Part shown: piece after piece, positions 45,903 through 54,673 of the stretch
Layout: every line of letters begins with the position of its first letter
How positions within the stretch are numbered: the stretch's first letter is position 1
From: Mucilaginibacter sp. 44-25
GTDB taxonomy: Bacteria; Bacteroidota; Bacteroidia; Sphingobacteriales; Sphingobacteriaceae
DNA: 64,000 nucleotides
NCBI GenBank assembly: GCA_001898335.1
Contig: MKTS01000009.1
Location: 310,001 to 374,000, forward strand
Direction of reading: 5' to 3'
Notes under the pieces: generated by a model
The model's database searches: none
Seen by the model: only the letters and a program-made list of their open reading frames with translations
What the model was told of the DNA's origin: nothing
Program-made: the position numbers and the translations under genes

Positions 45903-45990
45903 TTAGTTAATAGTCCATGGACCATAGTCCATAGTGGGTTTTAAATTATTTACAGTTTCTATCTATGGTCTATCGACTATTGACCATAAA
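45903..45990. repeat. CCATAG word repeat, murD-ftsW junction
   Basis: TAATAGTCCATGGACCATAG, TCCATAGTGGG, and after a TTAAATTATTT gap ATCTATGGTCTATCGACTAT, TGACCATAA. The words are inverted with respect to each other. The family also occurs at 47350-47425 and 14211-14242. Confidence 0.8.
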
Positions 45991-45996
45991 CTTCTA

Positions 45997-47364
45997 TTAC
46001 AGCTCCCTTACCGCCGCCTTAAACTGGTTGCCACGGTCTTCGTAGTTTTTAAACAGATCGAAACTCGCGCAAGCCGGTGATAACAGTACAGTGTCACCTT
46101 TTTCGGCCAGGTGATAGGCTACCTGCGTTGCTTCCTGTGCTGAATTCGTATTCACGATGACTTCAACATCATCTTCAAAGGCATCGTGGATACGCTTGTT
46201 GTCTTTACCCAGGCAAACAATGGCTTTCACCTTTTGCTTTACCAGGTCTTTAAGCATACTGTAGTCGTTTCCTTTATCCACACCGCCCAATATCAATACC
46301 ACATCGGTGGTCATGCTTTCCAGGGCATACCAGGTGGAGTTAACATTGGTAGCTTTGGAATCATTAATGAAACTGATGCCCGACACCTTACCAACCGACT
46401 CGAGCCGGTGCTCGATGTTGCGGAAGTTGCCCATACTCTCTCTCATCGTTTCGTTACGTAACTCCAACACCTTAGCCACGATACCCGAAGCCATAGAATT
46501 GTAGATGTTGTGTTTTCCCTGCAAGGCCAGTTCGTTTATTGACATTTGGAAATGTTGTTTATTCACGTTTATAATTAGGTTTTCGGCGTCGAGATATGCT
46601 CCCGGCTCCATCTTTTGTTCTATTGAAAATGGCAGCTGCTGTGCTGCAATATCCTTCCCCTCCAGCACCTTTAGCGTTTCGGCATCATCCGCGCAGTAAA
46701 TGAAATAATCGGCTGCGGTCTGGTTCTGGGTAATGCGGTATTTTGATGCCGCGTAGTTCTCCATTTTATAATCATACCTATCCAGATGGTCGGGTGTAAT
46801 GTTCAGCAGCACCGCTACATCCGCTTTAAACCTGTACATATCGTCCAGCATAAAGCTGCTGATCTCCAGCACATAGTACTCAAACTTCTCGGTAGCTACC
46901 TGGTAGGCAAAGCTCTTACCAATGTTCCCTGCAAGGCCCACATTAAGCCCTGCATTTTTTAGGATATGATAAGTAAGGCTGGTGGTGGTGGTTTTACCAT
47001 TAGAGCCGGTTATGCATATCATTTTCGCATCAGTATAGCGCCCTGCAAACTCTATCTCCGATATTACAGGGATGCCTGCCTCGCGCAGCTTTTTTATCAT
47101 GGGTGCCTTCTCAGGTATGCCCGGGCTTTTCACCACTTCAACGGCGGCAAGTACTTCCGCCTCGGTATGGCCGCCTTCTTCAAAGCGGATGTTCCACTGC
47201 TGTAATTGCTCTTTGTATTTATCGGCAATAGCCCCAAAATCAGAAACAAAAACATCATACCCCTGCTGCTTAGCCAGGTAGGCCGCGCCAACACCGCTTT
47301 CGCCGGCACCGAGGATGATTATTTTCTTTGCTTCCACTTTATTTTGTTTATAGTCCATGGTCAA
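45997..47364 (-). CDS. murD: UDP-N-acetylmuramoyl-L-alanine-D-glutamate ligase
   Basis: 455 residues if the ATG at 47364 is used; the ATP loop GSNGKTTTTS is at about 120-129 and the ligase signature SFMLDDMYRFKADVAVLLNITPDHLDRYD at about 176-204. MurD adds D-glutamate. The N-terminal residues MTMDYK are encoded by the CCATAG word repeat, so the true start might be GTG 47337 (VEAKKIIILGAG), which gives a MurD with the usual spacing before GAGESGVG. Both are possible; the repeat copy on each side of the gene is remarkable. Confidence 0.93.
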   Translation of the reverse strand: MTMDYKQNKVEAKKIIILGAGESGVGAAYLAKQQGYDVFVSDFGAIADKYKEQLQQWNIRFEEGGHTEAEVLAAVEVVKSPGIPEKAPMIKKLREAGIPVISEIEFAGRYTDAKMICITGSNGKTTTTSLTYHILKNAGLNVGLAGNIGKSFAYQVATEKFEYYVLEISSFMLDDMYRFKADVAVLLNITPDHLDRYDYKMENYAASKYRITQNQTAADYFIYCADDAETLKVLEGKDIAAQQLPFSIEQKMEPGAYLDAENLIINVNKQHFQMSINELALQGKHNIYNSMASGIVAKVLELRNETMRESMGNFRNIEHRLESVGKVSGISFINDSKATNVNSTWYALESMTTDVVLILGGVDKGNDYSMLKDLVKQKVKAIVCLGKDNKRIHDAFEDDVEVIVNTNSAQEATQVAYHLAEKGDTVLLSPACASFDLFKNYEDRGNQFKAAVREL

Positions 47365-47425
47365 TAGACCATAGTTCTTTATTAATCAATCTTTGCCATG
47401 GACCATCAACTATGGACCATCGACT
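47350..47425. repeat. CCATAG word repeat, mraY-murD junction
   Basis: TATAGTCCATGGTCAATAGA, CCATAGTTC, then GCCATGGACCATCAACTATG, GACCATCGAC. Inverted word pairs as at 45903-45990; the left end overlaps the first codons of murD. Confidence 0.8.
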
Positions 47426-47429
47426 TCTC

Positions 47430-48671
47430 TTATCTCAACTTCAACGTTATCACTGTGATGATCGCCAGGAAAATACAGATGATCCAGAAGCGGGTTACAA
47501 TTTTGGCCTCATGGAACCCTTTTTTCTGGTAATGGTGATGCAGCGGCGCCATCAGGAATATCCTGCGGCCCTCGCCGTATTTCTTTTTGGTGTATTTGAA
47601 CCAGCCCACCTGCATCATTACAGATATATTCTCTACCAGGAAAATACCGCACAGTACCGGCACCAGTAATTCCTTACGGATAATGATGGCAAATACCGCG
47701 ATGATACCGCCAATGGCCAAACTACCCGTGTCGCCCATGAACACCTGCGCCGGATAAGAGTTGTACCACAAAAAGCCCACGCAAGCACCCACAAAGGCAC
47801 CGGCAAAAATTACCAGCTCGCCCGAGTTGGGGATATACATGATATTAAGGTAGTCGGCGGTAATAATGTTACCGGATACGTAGGCCAGTATAGCCAGCGT
47901 AAGCCCGATAATAGCCGATGTGCCCGTAGCCAAACCATCAATACCATCCGTAATGTTGGCGCCGTTGGATACCGCCGTAATAATGACGATAACAAAAACC
48001 ATAAACACCAGCAGCGCGTACTGCTCATAGCCTTTACCCAAAAACTTTAACACCTTGCCGTAATCAAACTCGTTGTTCTTGTAGAATGGCATAGTAGTTT
48101 TGGTTGATTTTACATCCTGCGTGTAAACCGGCTTGTCGCCGCGCATGTGGAAATCAACCGGGGCATCATACTTTACGGGCAGCTTAACTTCTTGCCGGAT
48201 GGTAATGGAGGGATGGCTGTACATGGTCCACCCGATGATGAGCGCCAGGCCCACTTGCCCGGTTATTTTAAACTTGCCGGCAAGGCCCTCTTTATTCTTT
48301 TTAAATACTTTTATGTAATCGTCAAGGAAACCTATCAGCCCCAACCAAACGGTAGTTACCAGCATCATGATCACGTAGACGTTCTCCAGCTTGGCAAACA
48401 ACAGCGTTGGTATCAGGATTCCCAGGATAATGATGATACCACCCATTGTAGGCGTACCTGATTTTTGCATCTGGCCCTCTAAGCCCAGGTTACGCACGGT
48501 TTCGCCCACCTGTTTAAAGCGCAGGTAATCGATGAGCCTGCGGCCAAAAACCGTAGTCACCAGCAAGGACACGATAACCGCCATCGCCATACGGAATGTG
48601 ATATACTGAAACACACCAGCCCCGGGGATGGTGTAGTTCTTGTTCAGGTAGTTAAACAGGTAGTATAGCAT
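47430..48671 (-). CDS. mraY: Phospho-N-acetylmuramoyl-pentapeptide transferase
   Basis: 413 residues from ATG 48671 ([10 protein letters not shown]). The frame opens further up, but those codons lie inside the TGCACAT repeat. Ten membrane segments; MraY makes lipid I from UDP-MurNAc-pentapeptide. Motifs: [12 protein letters not shown], the catalytic DDYIKV (about 118-123), the Mg site [15 protein letters not shown] (about 242-256) and HHHYQKKGF close to the end. A hydrophilic insert of about 60 residues ([20 protein letters not shown] and beyond) between TMs is longer than in E. coli and is usual in Bacteroidota. Confidence 0.97.
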   Translation of the reverse strand: MLYYLFNYLNKNYTIPGAGVFQYITFRMAMAVIVSLLVTTVFGRRLIDYLRFKQVGETVRNLGLEGQMQKSGTPTMGGIIIILGILIPTLLFAKLENVYVIMMLVTTVWLGLIGFLDDYIKVFKKNKEGLAGKFKITGQVGLALIIGWTMYSHPSITIRQEVKLPVKYDAPVDFHMRGDKPVYTQDVKSTKTTMPFYKNNEFDYGKVLKFLGKGYEQYALLVFMVFVIVIITAVSNGANITDGIDGLATGTSAIIGLTLAILAYVSGNIITADYLNIMYIPNSGELVIFAGAFVGACVGFLWYNSYPAQVFMGDTGSLAIGGIIAVFAIIIRKELLVPVLCGIFLVENISVMMQVGWFKYTKKKYGEGRRIFLMAPLHHHYQKKGFHEAKIVTRFWIICIFLAIITVITLKLR

Positions 48672-48680
48672 TGGCTTTTT

Positions 48681-48853
48681 GATATGCAGATGTGCAGATT
48701 TCAGATGTGCAGATCTCAAATATGCAGATATGCAGATTTGAGATGTGCAAATTGAATATGCAGATATGCCGTTTCTATTTATTTTCTTTTACTTCTGTTA
48801 CTTGTTATTTATTTGTTGTACATCCGCACATTTGAATCTGCACATCTGCACAT
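48681..48853. repeat. TGCACAT / ATGTGCA repeats, right flank of the four-helix-bundle gene
   Basis: Bases 48681-48770 carry many units such as GATATGCAGATGTGCAGATT, TCAGATGTGCAGATC, ATGCAGATATGCAGATTTG; 48820-48853 carry the inverted form CCGCACATTTGAATCTGCAC, ATCTGCACATTT. About 8-base periodicity. Non-coding. It separates mraY from the inserted gene. Confidence 0.8.
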
Positions 48854-48854
48854 T

Positions 48855-49196
48855 TTAATTAGTTGACGATATTATTTTACCCAACACTTTTATTATTGAT
48901 TGTATGTCTTCCAGCATGGAGTTATCAAATGGATAACTTGGCGCTTTTTCGCACAACATCAACCAGTATCTTGTTTCTTCAGCTTCTTTATAAGCAACCT
49001 TACATTTATGTTTAAAATCGCTTTTACTTTGCGCACCCTGCGCCTCACAAACATTCGCCCCTATTGATGTACCACTTCTGAATAATTGATTAGCCATGTT
49101 AAACTTCTTTAGATTTTCGAGCACCTCTGTAAACGCTATGATCTTTAAAGAAAAACTAAATGTTAAATCAACTATCAGGTTAGGTCTGTCACTCAT
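48855..49196 (-). CDS. Four-helix-bundle protein (23S rRNA IVP type) inserted in the dcw cluster
   Basis: 113 residues of the four-helix-bundle/IVP family (TIGR02436), small helical proteins first noticed in intervening sequences of 23S rRNA genes. Characteristic pieces: LTFSFSLKIIAFTEVL in helix 1, MANQLFRSGTSIGANVCEAQ in helix 2, QSKSDFKHKCKVAYKEAEETRYW in helix 3 and KLVLGKIISSTN-like end. Function unknown; self-assembly is known for crystal structures. Here it interrupts an otherwise division/wall operon between murE and mraY and is flanked on both sides by the TGCACAT repeats, which suggests insertion as a cassette (inference). Confidence 0.88.
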   Translation of the reverse strand: MSDRPNLIVDLTFSFSLKIIAFTEVLENLKKFNMANQLFRSGTSIGANVCEAQGAQSKSDFKHKCKVAYKEAEETRYWLMLCEKAPSYPFDNSMLEDIQSIIKVLGKIISSTN

Positions 49197-49224
49197 TTAT
49201 TCATTTATTACCCATTTCAATCTT

Positions 49225-49288
49225 CATTTCTGAAATCTGCACATATGCATATCTATTTGCACATCTGCACATCTGAAATCTGCACATT
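49225..49288. repeat. TGCACAT repeats, left flank, upstream of the four-helix-bundle gene
   Basis: CTGAAATCTGCACATATGCA, TATCTATTTGCACATCTGCA, CATCTGAAATCTGCACATTA. Ends at the murE stop codon (49287). Together with 48681-48853 it frames a 375-base piece that holds only the four-helix-bundle gene. Confidence 0.8.
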
Positions 49289-50747
49289 AACTCATCTCCT
49301 TAAATTGCCCCTGGAGTTCCTCCATATCATCAAAATGGTTTTTCACGCCATTTATCTCCTGGTATTTCTCATGCCCTTTGCCGGCGAGCAGTATAATATC
49401 TCCCGGTTGAGCCAGCATGCAGGCGGTTTTAATCGCTTCTTTCCTATCCGCAATGCTTAACGTGTGGCGTTTAAAAGCCGGATCAACCCCTTCTTCCATA
49501 TCTTTGATGATCTGCGCAGGGTCCTCGGTACGCGGGTTGTCTGACGTAAGGATCACCTTATCGCTCCACTCGCAGGCCACGCGGGCCATAATGGGGCGTT
49601 TGGTTTTATCCCTGTCGCCGCCGCAACCAATAACGGTGATCACTTTCTCATTACCCTTACGGATATCGTGAATAGTGCTTAACACATTTTGCACGGCATC
49701 GGGTGTGTGGGCATAATCAACAATACCGATCACCTTGTTAGGCGCTTTAAGGTATTCAAAGCGGCCTTCGGCGCCGGTGAGCTTGCTTAGGCTTACCAAT
49801 ACTTTGGCTTTGTCCTGCTCCAACAGCATGGCCGCGGCGTATACCGCAAGCAGGTTGTAAGCATTAAAAGTCCCTACCAGTTTAAACCAAACTTCCTCAT
49901 TATCGATGTTCAGTAACAGGCCGCTAAACTGGTTCTCTACAATGCGGGCGCGATAATCTGCCATGCTTTTGAGGCCATAGCTCTTTTTATGCGCCGCGGT
50001 ATTTTGCAGCATTACGTTACCATTCTTATCATCGGCATTAGTTAACGCGAACGCGTTTTTTGGCAGATGATCAAAAAAGGCTTTTTTGGCTTTCAGGTAA
50101 CTGTCGAAAGTTTTGTGGTAATCTAAATGGTCGTGGGTTAAGTTGGAGAATATCGCTCCCGAGAACTTTAACCCCTCTATACGGTGCTGCGCCACGGCAT
50201 GCGAGCTCACTTCCATAAAGCAGTAATCGCAGCCCTGGTCTACCATATCAGCCAGCAGCTTGTTTAAAGCCACAGGGTCGGGTGTGGTATGGGTTGATGG
50301 GATCACTTTGCCATTGATCTGGTTCTCTACCGTTGAAAGCAAACCGCATTTATAACCCATATCGCGGAACAGCTTGTAAAGCAATGTGGCAATAGTGGTT
50401 TTACCATTGGTGCCCGTTACGCCCACCAGCTTTAAGTTGGTTGATGGGTTCTCGTAAAAATTGGCTGCCATGGTACCCAAAGCCTTTGCCGAATTAGCTA
50501 CCATCAGGAAGTCAACCTCGGCAGCAGTATGCGCTGGTAACTCCTCGCAAACTATAGCTACAGCACCATCTTTAATGGCCTGGTCGATGTAGTCGTGCCC
50601 GTCAACCGCGGTGCCTTTTACCGCCACGAACAAACAGCCCGGCACTACCTTGCGCGAGTCAAACACGATGGCTGTTATCTCTACATCCGCGCTGCCCTGC
50701 AGTTCGGTAAAGGCTACGCCTTCAACTATATCGCTCAGGTATCTCAT
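49287..50747 (-). CDS. murE: UDP-MurNAc-tripeptide ligase (meso-DAP-adding)
   Basis: 486 residues. Adds the third residue to the stem peptide. ATP loop VTGTNGKTTIA (about 109-119), MEVSSHAVAQHRI, and the DNPR motif in LTSDNPRTEDP, which selects meso-diaminopimelate (lysine-type enzymes lack it). So the peptidoglycan is of the mDAP type, which fits the presence of dapA. The start overlaps the upstream ftsI stop (ATGA, 4 bases). The stop lies at the TGCACAT repeat. Confidence 0.97.
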   Translation of the reverse strand: MRYLSDIVEGVAFTELQGSADVEITAIVFDSRKVVPGCLFVAVKGTAVDGHDYIDQAIKDGAVAIVCEELPAHTAAEVDFLMVANSAKALGTMAANFYENPSTNLKLVGVTGTNGKTTIATLLYKLFRDMGYKCGLLSTVENQINGKVIPSTHTTPDPVALNKLLADMVDQGCDYCFMEVSSHAVAQHRIEGLKFSGAIFSNLTHDHLDYHKTFDSYLKAKKAFFDHLPKNAFALTNADDKNGNVMLQNTAAHKKSYGLKSMADYRARIVENQFSGLLLNIDNEEVWFKLVGTFNAYNLLAVYAAAMLLEQDKAKVLVSLSKLTGAEGRFEYLKAPNKVIGIVDYAHTPDAVQNVLSTIHDIRKGNEKVITVIGCGGDRDKTKRPIMARVACEWSDKVILTSDNPRTEDPAQIIKDMEEGVDPAFKRHTLSIADRKEAIKTACMLAQPGDIILLAGKGHEKYQEINGVKNHFDDMEELQGQFKEMS

Positions 50748-52834
50748 TGCAGTTCAATTAAAATTTTTGATCCTTTTGGTATCATGCTGCCGCCCGTTAC
50801 TGATTGCGAAGCAACCGTACCGCTGCCCCTTACCGATACCTTGTAGCCGGCGTTACCCAGTGCATACAGCGCATCGCTTAAACCCATGCCGGTTACATTG
50901 GGCACCGTACCTGTTTTGTATTTATTATCCTCGAAACCAATACCATTACTGGTATCGATACCGTTTAAATTGGCCGAAGCATACAGGGGTTTAACACCCA
51001 GCTTTTCGTAAACCTTTTTAAGCGCCTTCACATTGCCCTGCTTGTATTTAGGCAGTGTAGTATTACCTACATATCTTATAGGCGACTGGTTAAGTTCCAT
51101 ATCACCCGCGTAAACCTTATCCGCGATCTCCCTGAAAGCCGGGCCCGCAACCGAAGCCGCGTAGTAGCCGTTCTTAGGGTCGTTAATAACTACGATAAGC
51201 GAATACTTAGGCCTGTCTGCCGGGAAATATCCGCAGAATGATGCCTGGTACTGCTTTTTGGCTTTATACCCCTTGTTGGCATCCGCCACCTGAGCGGTAC
51301 CTGTTTTACCGGCAATTTTATACAGCGGGTTGTAAACGTATTCGCGGCCGCTACCCTCTATTACCACACCCTCTAACATCTCGCGCATTTTTTTGAGCGT
51401 TACTTCAGAGCATATTTTCTCGTTTACCACGCGCGCCTGGAAACGCTCAACCGTGTTACCCAATCTTCTTATCTCTTTCACAAATAGCGGAGTGATGAGC
51501 TTACCGTTATTAGCCACCGCATTATAGAAGGTGAGCATTTTTAATGGGGTAAGCTGCATCTCATATCCGTAAGCCATTTGCGGCAGGGTCATGTTCTTGT
51601 TCCAACTACGGTTGCTTGGGTTTTTAACCACGGGGCTGGCTTCACCCGGTATTTGCAGTTGCATTCGTTCGTTCAGATGCCAGTCATACAAGTGATCGGT
51701 AAACTTTGACGGATTTTCCTTGTAACTCGAGTTGATCAGGTAAGCTACCGCGGCGTTTGACGATTTTTCAAAAGCCTTTTTAACCGATACCCTGCCTATG
51801 CTACCATGCGAATCTTTAATAGTATGGCCGGGGATAGGGTACTCGCCGGTATTTACCATTGTACTGGTATCAACCTTATGATCTTCAATAAGCGCCATGT
51901 AAGAGGCCAGCTTAAACGTTGAGCCCGGATCCTGGTTACCGGCTATGGCATAGTTAAATTTCTCTTTGAAAGAACCATCGGGCATGCGGGTATAGTTGGC
52001 TACCGCTCTTACCTCGCCGGTAGCAACCTCCATCAGTATGGCGGTACCGTGGTCGGCCTTGGTATATATCAATTGCTTTTGCAGGGCATTCTGTACCAGG
52101 TCCTGCATGTTCACGTCAATGGTAGATATAATGTCCGCACCATCTTTTGGCGCTACCTCATCATCATCATTCACGGGCATCCATACGTTACCGGCCATAC
52201 GGCGCTCCAAACGCTTACCGCTTTCGCCGTTGATATAGTCGGCATAGGCACCTTCAAGGCCTACCGGGTTCTTCACATTCTCGTTCTTGTAACCAATGGT
52301 ACGCGCTGCCAGGAAGCGGAAAGGCAGTATGCGCTTATTTTGCTGTACCACAATTAAACCGCCCTTGTATTTACCCAGGTTAAATATCGGGAAGGTACGT
52401 AACTGTTTCAGTTGCGCGTAGCTTACCTTACGCCTGATGAGCTGGTAGCGCGAACTATCCTTACGGGCATCGCGCAGCATGCGGGTGTATTCGCGGGGAG
52501 ATTTATCGCCAAAATAAGCCGATAGCTTCATAGCCAGCGAGTCTACCTTCTCATCAAATACCTTATCATCGGCAATACCCCCGGCCAGCATATCCATGTG
52601 CAGCTCATACTCGGGCACCGATGTAGCCAGCAGGCTGCCATCAACCGAGAAAATATTACCGCGTGCCGCCTCTATGGTTTTATAACGGATAGATTTTTTT
52701 ACCGCCAGCGCACGCCATTTACTTCCCTGCACCAGTTGCACGCGGCAAAGCTGCACCAGCACCGCGCCGGCAAACAAAAGGATCAACCCAAAAGCCAGGT
52801 AAACCCTCAGCAATATGTTAGTTCTGATACCCAT
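50744..52834 (-). CDS. ftsI: Penicillin-binding protein with PASTA domain (FtsI)
   Basis: 696 residues, class B PBP, septal transpeptidase. A membrane anchor at 9-30, the dimerisation-domain motif EAARGNIFSVDGSLLATS (about 55-72), active-site Ser305 in DPGSTFKLA (Lys308), the second motif SSNAAV near residue 357, and KTGTAQ near residue 515. The C-terminus (about 635-696) is a PASTA domain (VPNVTGMGLSDALYALGNAG). PASTA in FtsI is rare in proteobacteria and usual in Bacteroidota. Overlaps the ftsL stop (TAATG). Confidence 0.96.
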   Translation of the reverse strand: MGIRTNILLRVYLAFGLILLFAGAVLVQLCRVQLVQGSKWRALAVKKSIRYKTIEAARGNIFSVDGSLLATSVPEYELHMDMLAGGIADDKVFDEKVDSLAMKLSAYFGDKSPREYTRMLRDARKDSSRYQLIRRKVSYAQLKQLRTFPIFNLGKYKGGLIVVQQNKRILPFRFLAARTIGYKNENVKNPVGLEGAYADYINGESGKRLERRMAGNVWMPVNDDDEVAPKDGADIISTIDVNMQDLVQNALQKQLIYTKADHGTAILMEVATGEVRAVANYTRMPDGSFKEKFNYAIAGNQDPGSTFKLASYMALIEDHKVDTSTMVNTGEYPIPGHTIKDSHGSIGRVSVKKAFEKSSNAAVAYLINSSYKENPSKFTDHLYDWHLNERMQLQIPGEASPVVKNPSNRSWNKNMTLPQMAYGYEMQLTPLKMLTFYNAVANNGKLITPLFVKEIRRLGNTVERFQARVVNEKICSEVTLKKMREMLEGVVIEGSGREYVYNPLYKIAGKTGTAQVADANKGYKAKKQYQASFCGYFPADRPKYSLIVVINDPKNGYYAASVAGPAFREIADKVYAGDMELNQSPIRYVGNTTLPKYKQGNVKALKKVYEKLGVKPLYASANLNGIDTSNGIGFEDNKYKTGTVPNVTGMGLSDALYALGNAGYKVSVRGSGTVASQSVTGGSMIPKGSKILIELQ

Positions 52835-53244
52835 TACTGTGCATCCTCCTTTACTTTAATTTTTTGGGGTGGTTCATTACTCTCCCTTAAGCCAAGCGTA
52901 TCCGCGCGTTTAGCCACTTCTGTAAGTGTGCTTTTAAACGCCAGGTCGGCCTTGGTACTTTTATACTCCCAGCTTAATTCCTTAACTTCCTTATTCAGTT
53001 TATCCAGCTCCCTGATGTTGTTTTCAGACAGGTGCCTGTTGGCTATGTAAAACATACCCAGCAGGGCCACATATAAAATAAAAGGCAACGCGCGTATGGC
53101 ATCATCAGTACTGATCACACCTTTGGTAAGGAAGCGCATGAACAGGTTATCGGGGAGTTCCGCCTTACGCGGCTTCTCCTCTACTACCAGCTTCTTCGCC
53201 TCTTCCTCTTCATCCTGAATTTCTGTACGTAAACGGTTGCTCAT
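52834..53244 (-). CDS. ftsL: FtsL-like cell division protein
   Basis: 136 residues. A cytoplasmic acidic/basic N-terminus (DEEEEAKKLVVEEKPRKAE), one membrane helix (about 71-88), then a coiled coil (IRELDKLNKEVKELSWEYKS). This is the Bacteroidota-specific FtsL-like family, recruited with FtsQ/DivIC to activate septal synthesis. Position between rsmH and ftsI is the classical ftsL place. Start and stop overlap both neighbours by 1-4 bases. Confidence 0.9.
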   Translation of the reverse strand: MSNRLRTEIQDEEEEAKKLVVEEKPRKAELPDNLFMRFLTKGVISTDDAIRALPFILYVALLGMFYIANRHLSENNIRELDKLNKEVKELSWEYKSTKADLAFKSTLTEVAKRADTLGLRESNEPPQKIKVKEDAQ

Positions 53245-54149
53245 TTTTTTACAGCTATTCTGAGTTTTGCACTGCGTGCCCTGTTATTTTGTTTTATCTC
53301 TTCTTCAGTGGCAGTAATGGCACCCCTGCTTACCGCCTCCAGCGGGCGGTTATCATTACCATAGATGTCTTTTTCCACTTCGCCGCTGAATTTGCCTTTG
53401 GCGATGAAATTCTTCACCAGCCGGTCTTCCAGCGAATGGTATGACATTACCACCAACCTGCCGCCTTTTGTTAACACCTCTGCTGATTGCTCCAGGAAAT
53501 CCTTCAAGGCTTCCAACTCCTGGTTCACCTCTATCCTCAGCGCCTGGAAAACCTGGGCCAGGTATTTATTTTCTTTCCCGCGGGGTATCAAATTACTTAT
53601 CGCATTCTTCAGATCGGCAATGGTATTCAGCGGGCCGTTTAATCTGGCCGTCGCGATGGTTTTTGCCAGCGACTTCGCGTTCTTAATTTCGCCGTAAAGG
53701 CCGAAAATGCGGTGCAGATCGGCCTCGCTGTAAGTATTTACCACTTCTTTGGCACTCAGGTCTGACGACTGGTTCATGCGCATATCCAGCTCGGCATCAA
53801 AGCGGATAGAAAAACCACGCTCCGCTTCATCAAACTGGTGCGATGACACACCCAGATCGGCCAGTATACCATCAACCGGCATAGCATCATGCAAACGCAC
53901 AAAATTTTTCAGAAAACGGAAGTTCTGGTCAATAAACTCAAAACGCCCGTCGTCTATGCGGTTACGCTGCGCGTCGGCATCCTGGTCAAAAGCCAGCAAG
54001 CGGCCGCCTTCACCCAGGTGCTTCATTATCTCGCGCGAGTGGCCGCCACCGCCAAAGGTTACATCCACATAGGTACCATTGGGCTTAATATTTAAACCCT
54101 CTATACACTCCTGCAACATCACCGGTACATGATAATTACTCATTGCCAC
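53241..54149 (-). CDS. rsmH: 16S rRNA (cytosine1402-N4)-methyltransferase
   Basis: 302 residues, MraW/RsmH. Methylates N4 of C1402 in 16S rRNA using SAM. The SAM motif VDVTFGGGGHSREIM is at about 28-42, with FDQDADA, DGILADLGVSSHQFD (about 108-122) and the C-terminal SYHSLEDRLVKNF. Overlaps the mraZ stop by 14 bases and the ftsL start by 4, so it is firmly in the operon. Confidence 0.97.
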   Translation of the reverse strand: MAMSNYHVPVMLQECIEGLNIKPNGTYVDVTFGGGGHSREIMKHLGEGGRLLAFDQDADAQRNRIDDGRFEFIDQNFRFLKNFVRLHDAMPVDGILADLGVSSHQFDEAERGFSIRFDAELDMRMNQSSDLSAKEVVNTYSEADLHRIFGLYGEIKNAKSLAKTIATARLNGPLNTIADLKNAISNLIPRGKENKYLAQVFQALRIEVNQELEALKDFLEQSAEVLTKGGRLVVMSYHSLEDRLVKNFIAKGKFSGEVEKDIYGNDNRPLEAVSRGAITATEEEIKQNNRARSAKLRIAVKK

Positions 54150-54600
54150 CCTTTCCTCTTTTAACCATCACCTCTTCGGCCAGGTCGGCAAAGTTCTCGG
54201 GCTCATTGCTCAGCATTTGCTGATGCGCTTTCTTATCCCATATCTCTACCTTATTTAACATACAGGTTAAAACCACCTCGCCGGTAATGCCCGCGTATTC
54301 CATCAAACTCTTCGGCAGGTTGATCCTCCCGGCAGCATCAGGCTCCACCGCGGTGGCACCACCCGTAAAATACCGCACAAACTGGTTTACTTTACGGTCA
54401 TATTCGTTAAGTTTGCTCAGCTCGTCCAGCTTTTTGTCCCACTCGGTTTTGGTGTAAATAACCAGATACTTCTCGAGGCCGCGGTTGATCACAAGCCCCT
54501 CAGTGTCAGCTTCTGGAAGCTGCTTCTTGAGGCCGACAGGGATCATCATCCGCCCCTTGGCATCCAGTTTACATTCAAATTCTCCGGTTAAATAGGACAT
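54136..54600 (-). CDS. mraZ: Transcriptional regulator MraZ
   Basis: 154 residues from ATG 54600 (MSYLTGEFECKLDAKGRMMI). The frame is open to 54687 but that part lies over the MraZ box, so the shorter start is right. Two AbrB-like MraZ half domains: GEFECKLDAKGRMMIPVGLKK (about 5-25) and GGATAVEPDAAGRINLPKSL (about 80-99). MraZ is the first gene of dcw and binds its own upstream region, where AAAGTGG repeats are visible. The protein ends in the basic NFADLAEEVMVKRGKGGNE tail. Confidence 0.97.
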   Translation of the reverse strand: MSYLTGEFECKLDAKGRMMIPVGLKKQLPEADTEGLVINRGLEKYLVIYTKTEWDKKLDELSKLNEYDRKVNQFVRYFTGGATAVEPDAAGRINLPKSLMEYAGITGEVVLTCMLNKVEIWDKKAHQQMLSNEPENFADLAEEVMVKRGKGGNE

Positions 54601-54637
54601 TATAGATTGTCGGCAATTTTTGTAACGTAAAAGTAAA

Positions 54638-54673
54638 ACACTTCTACCACTTTTTACCACTTTTCTCCACTTA
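54638..54673 (-). promoter_or_regulatory. MraZ box, AAAGTGG repeats upstream of mraZ
   Basis: Read on the minus strand: TAAGTGG (54673-54667), AAAGTGG (54663-54657), AAAGTGG (54653-54647) and GAAGTGT (54644-54638). The first three are spaced exactly 10 bases, the last 9, starting about 38 bases upstream of the mraZ ATG. It fits the AAAGTG[T/G]-N3 pattern reported for MraZ in mollicutes; E. coli uses TGGG repeats. Confidence 0.75.
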
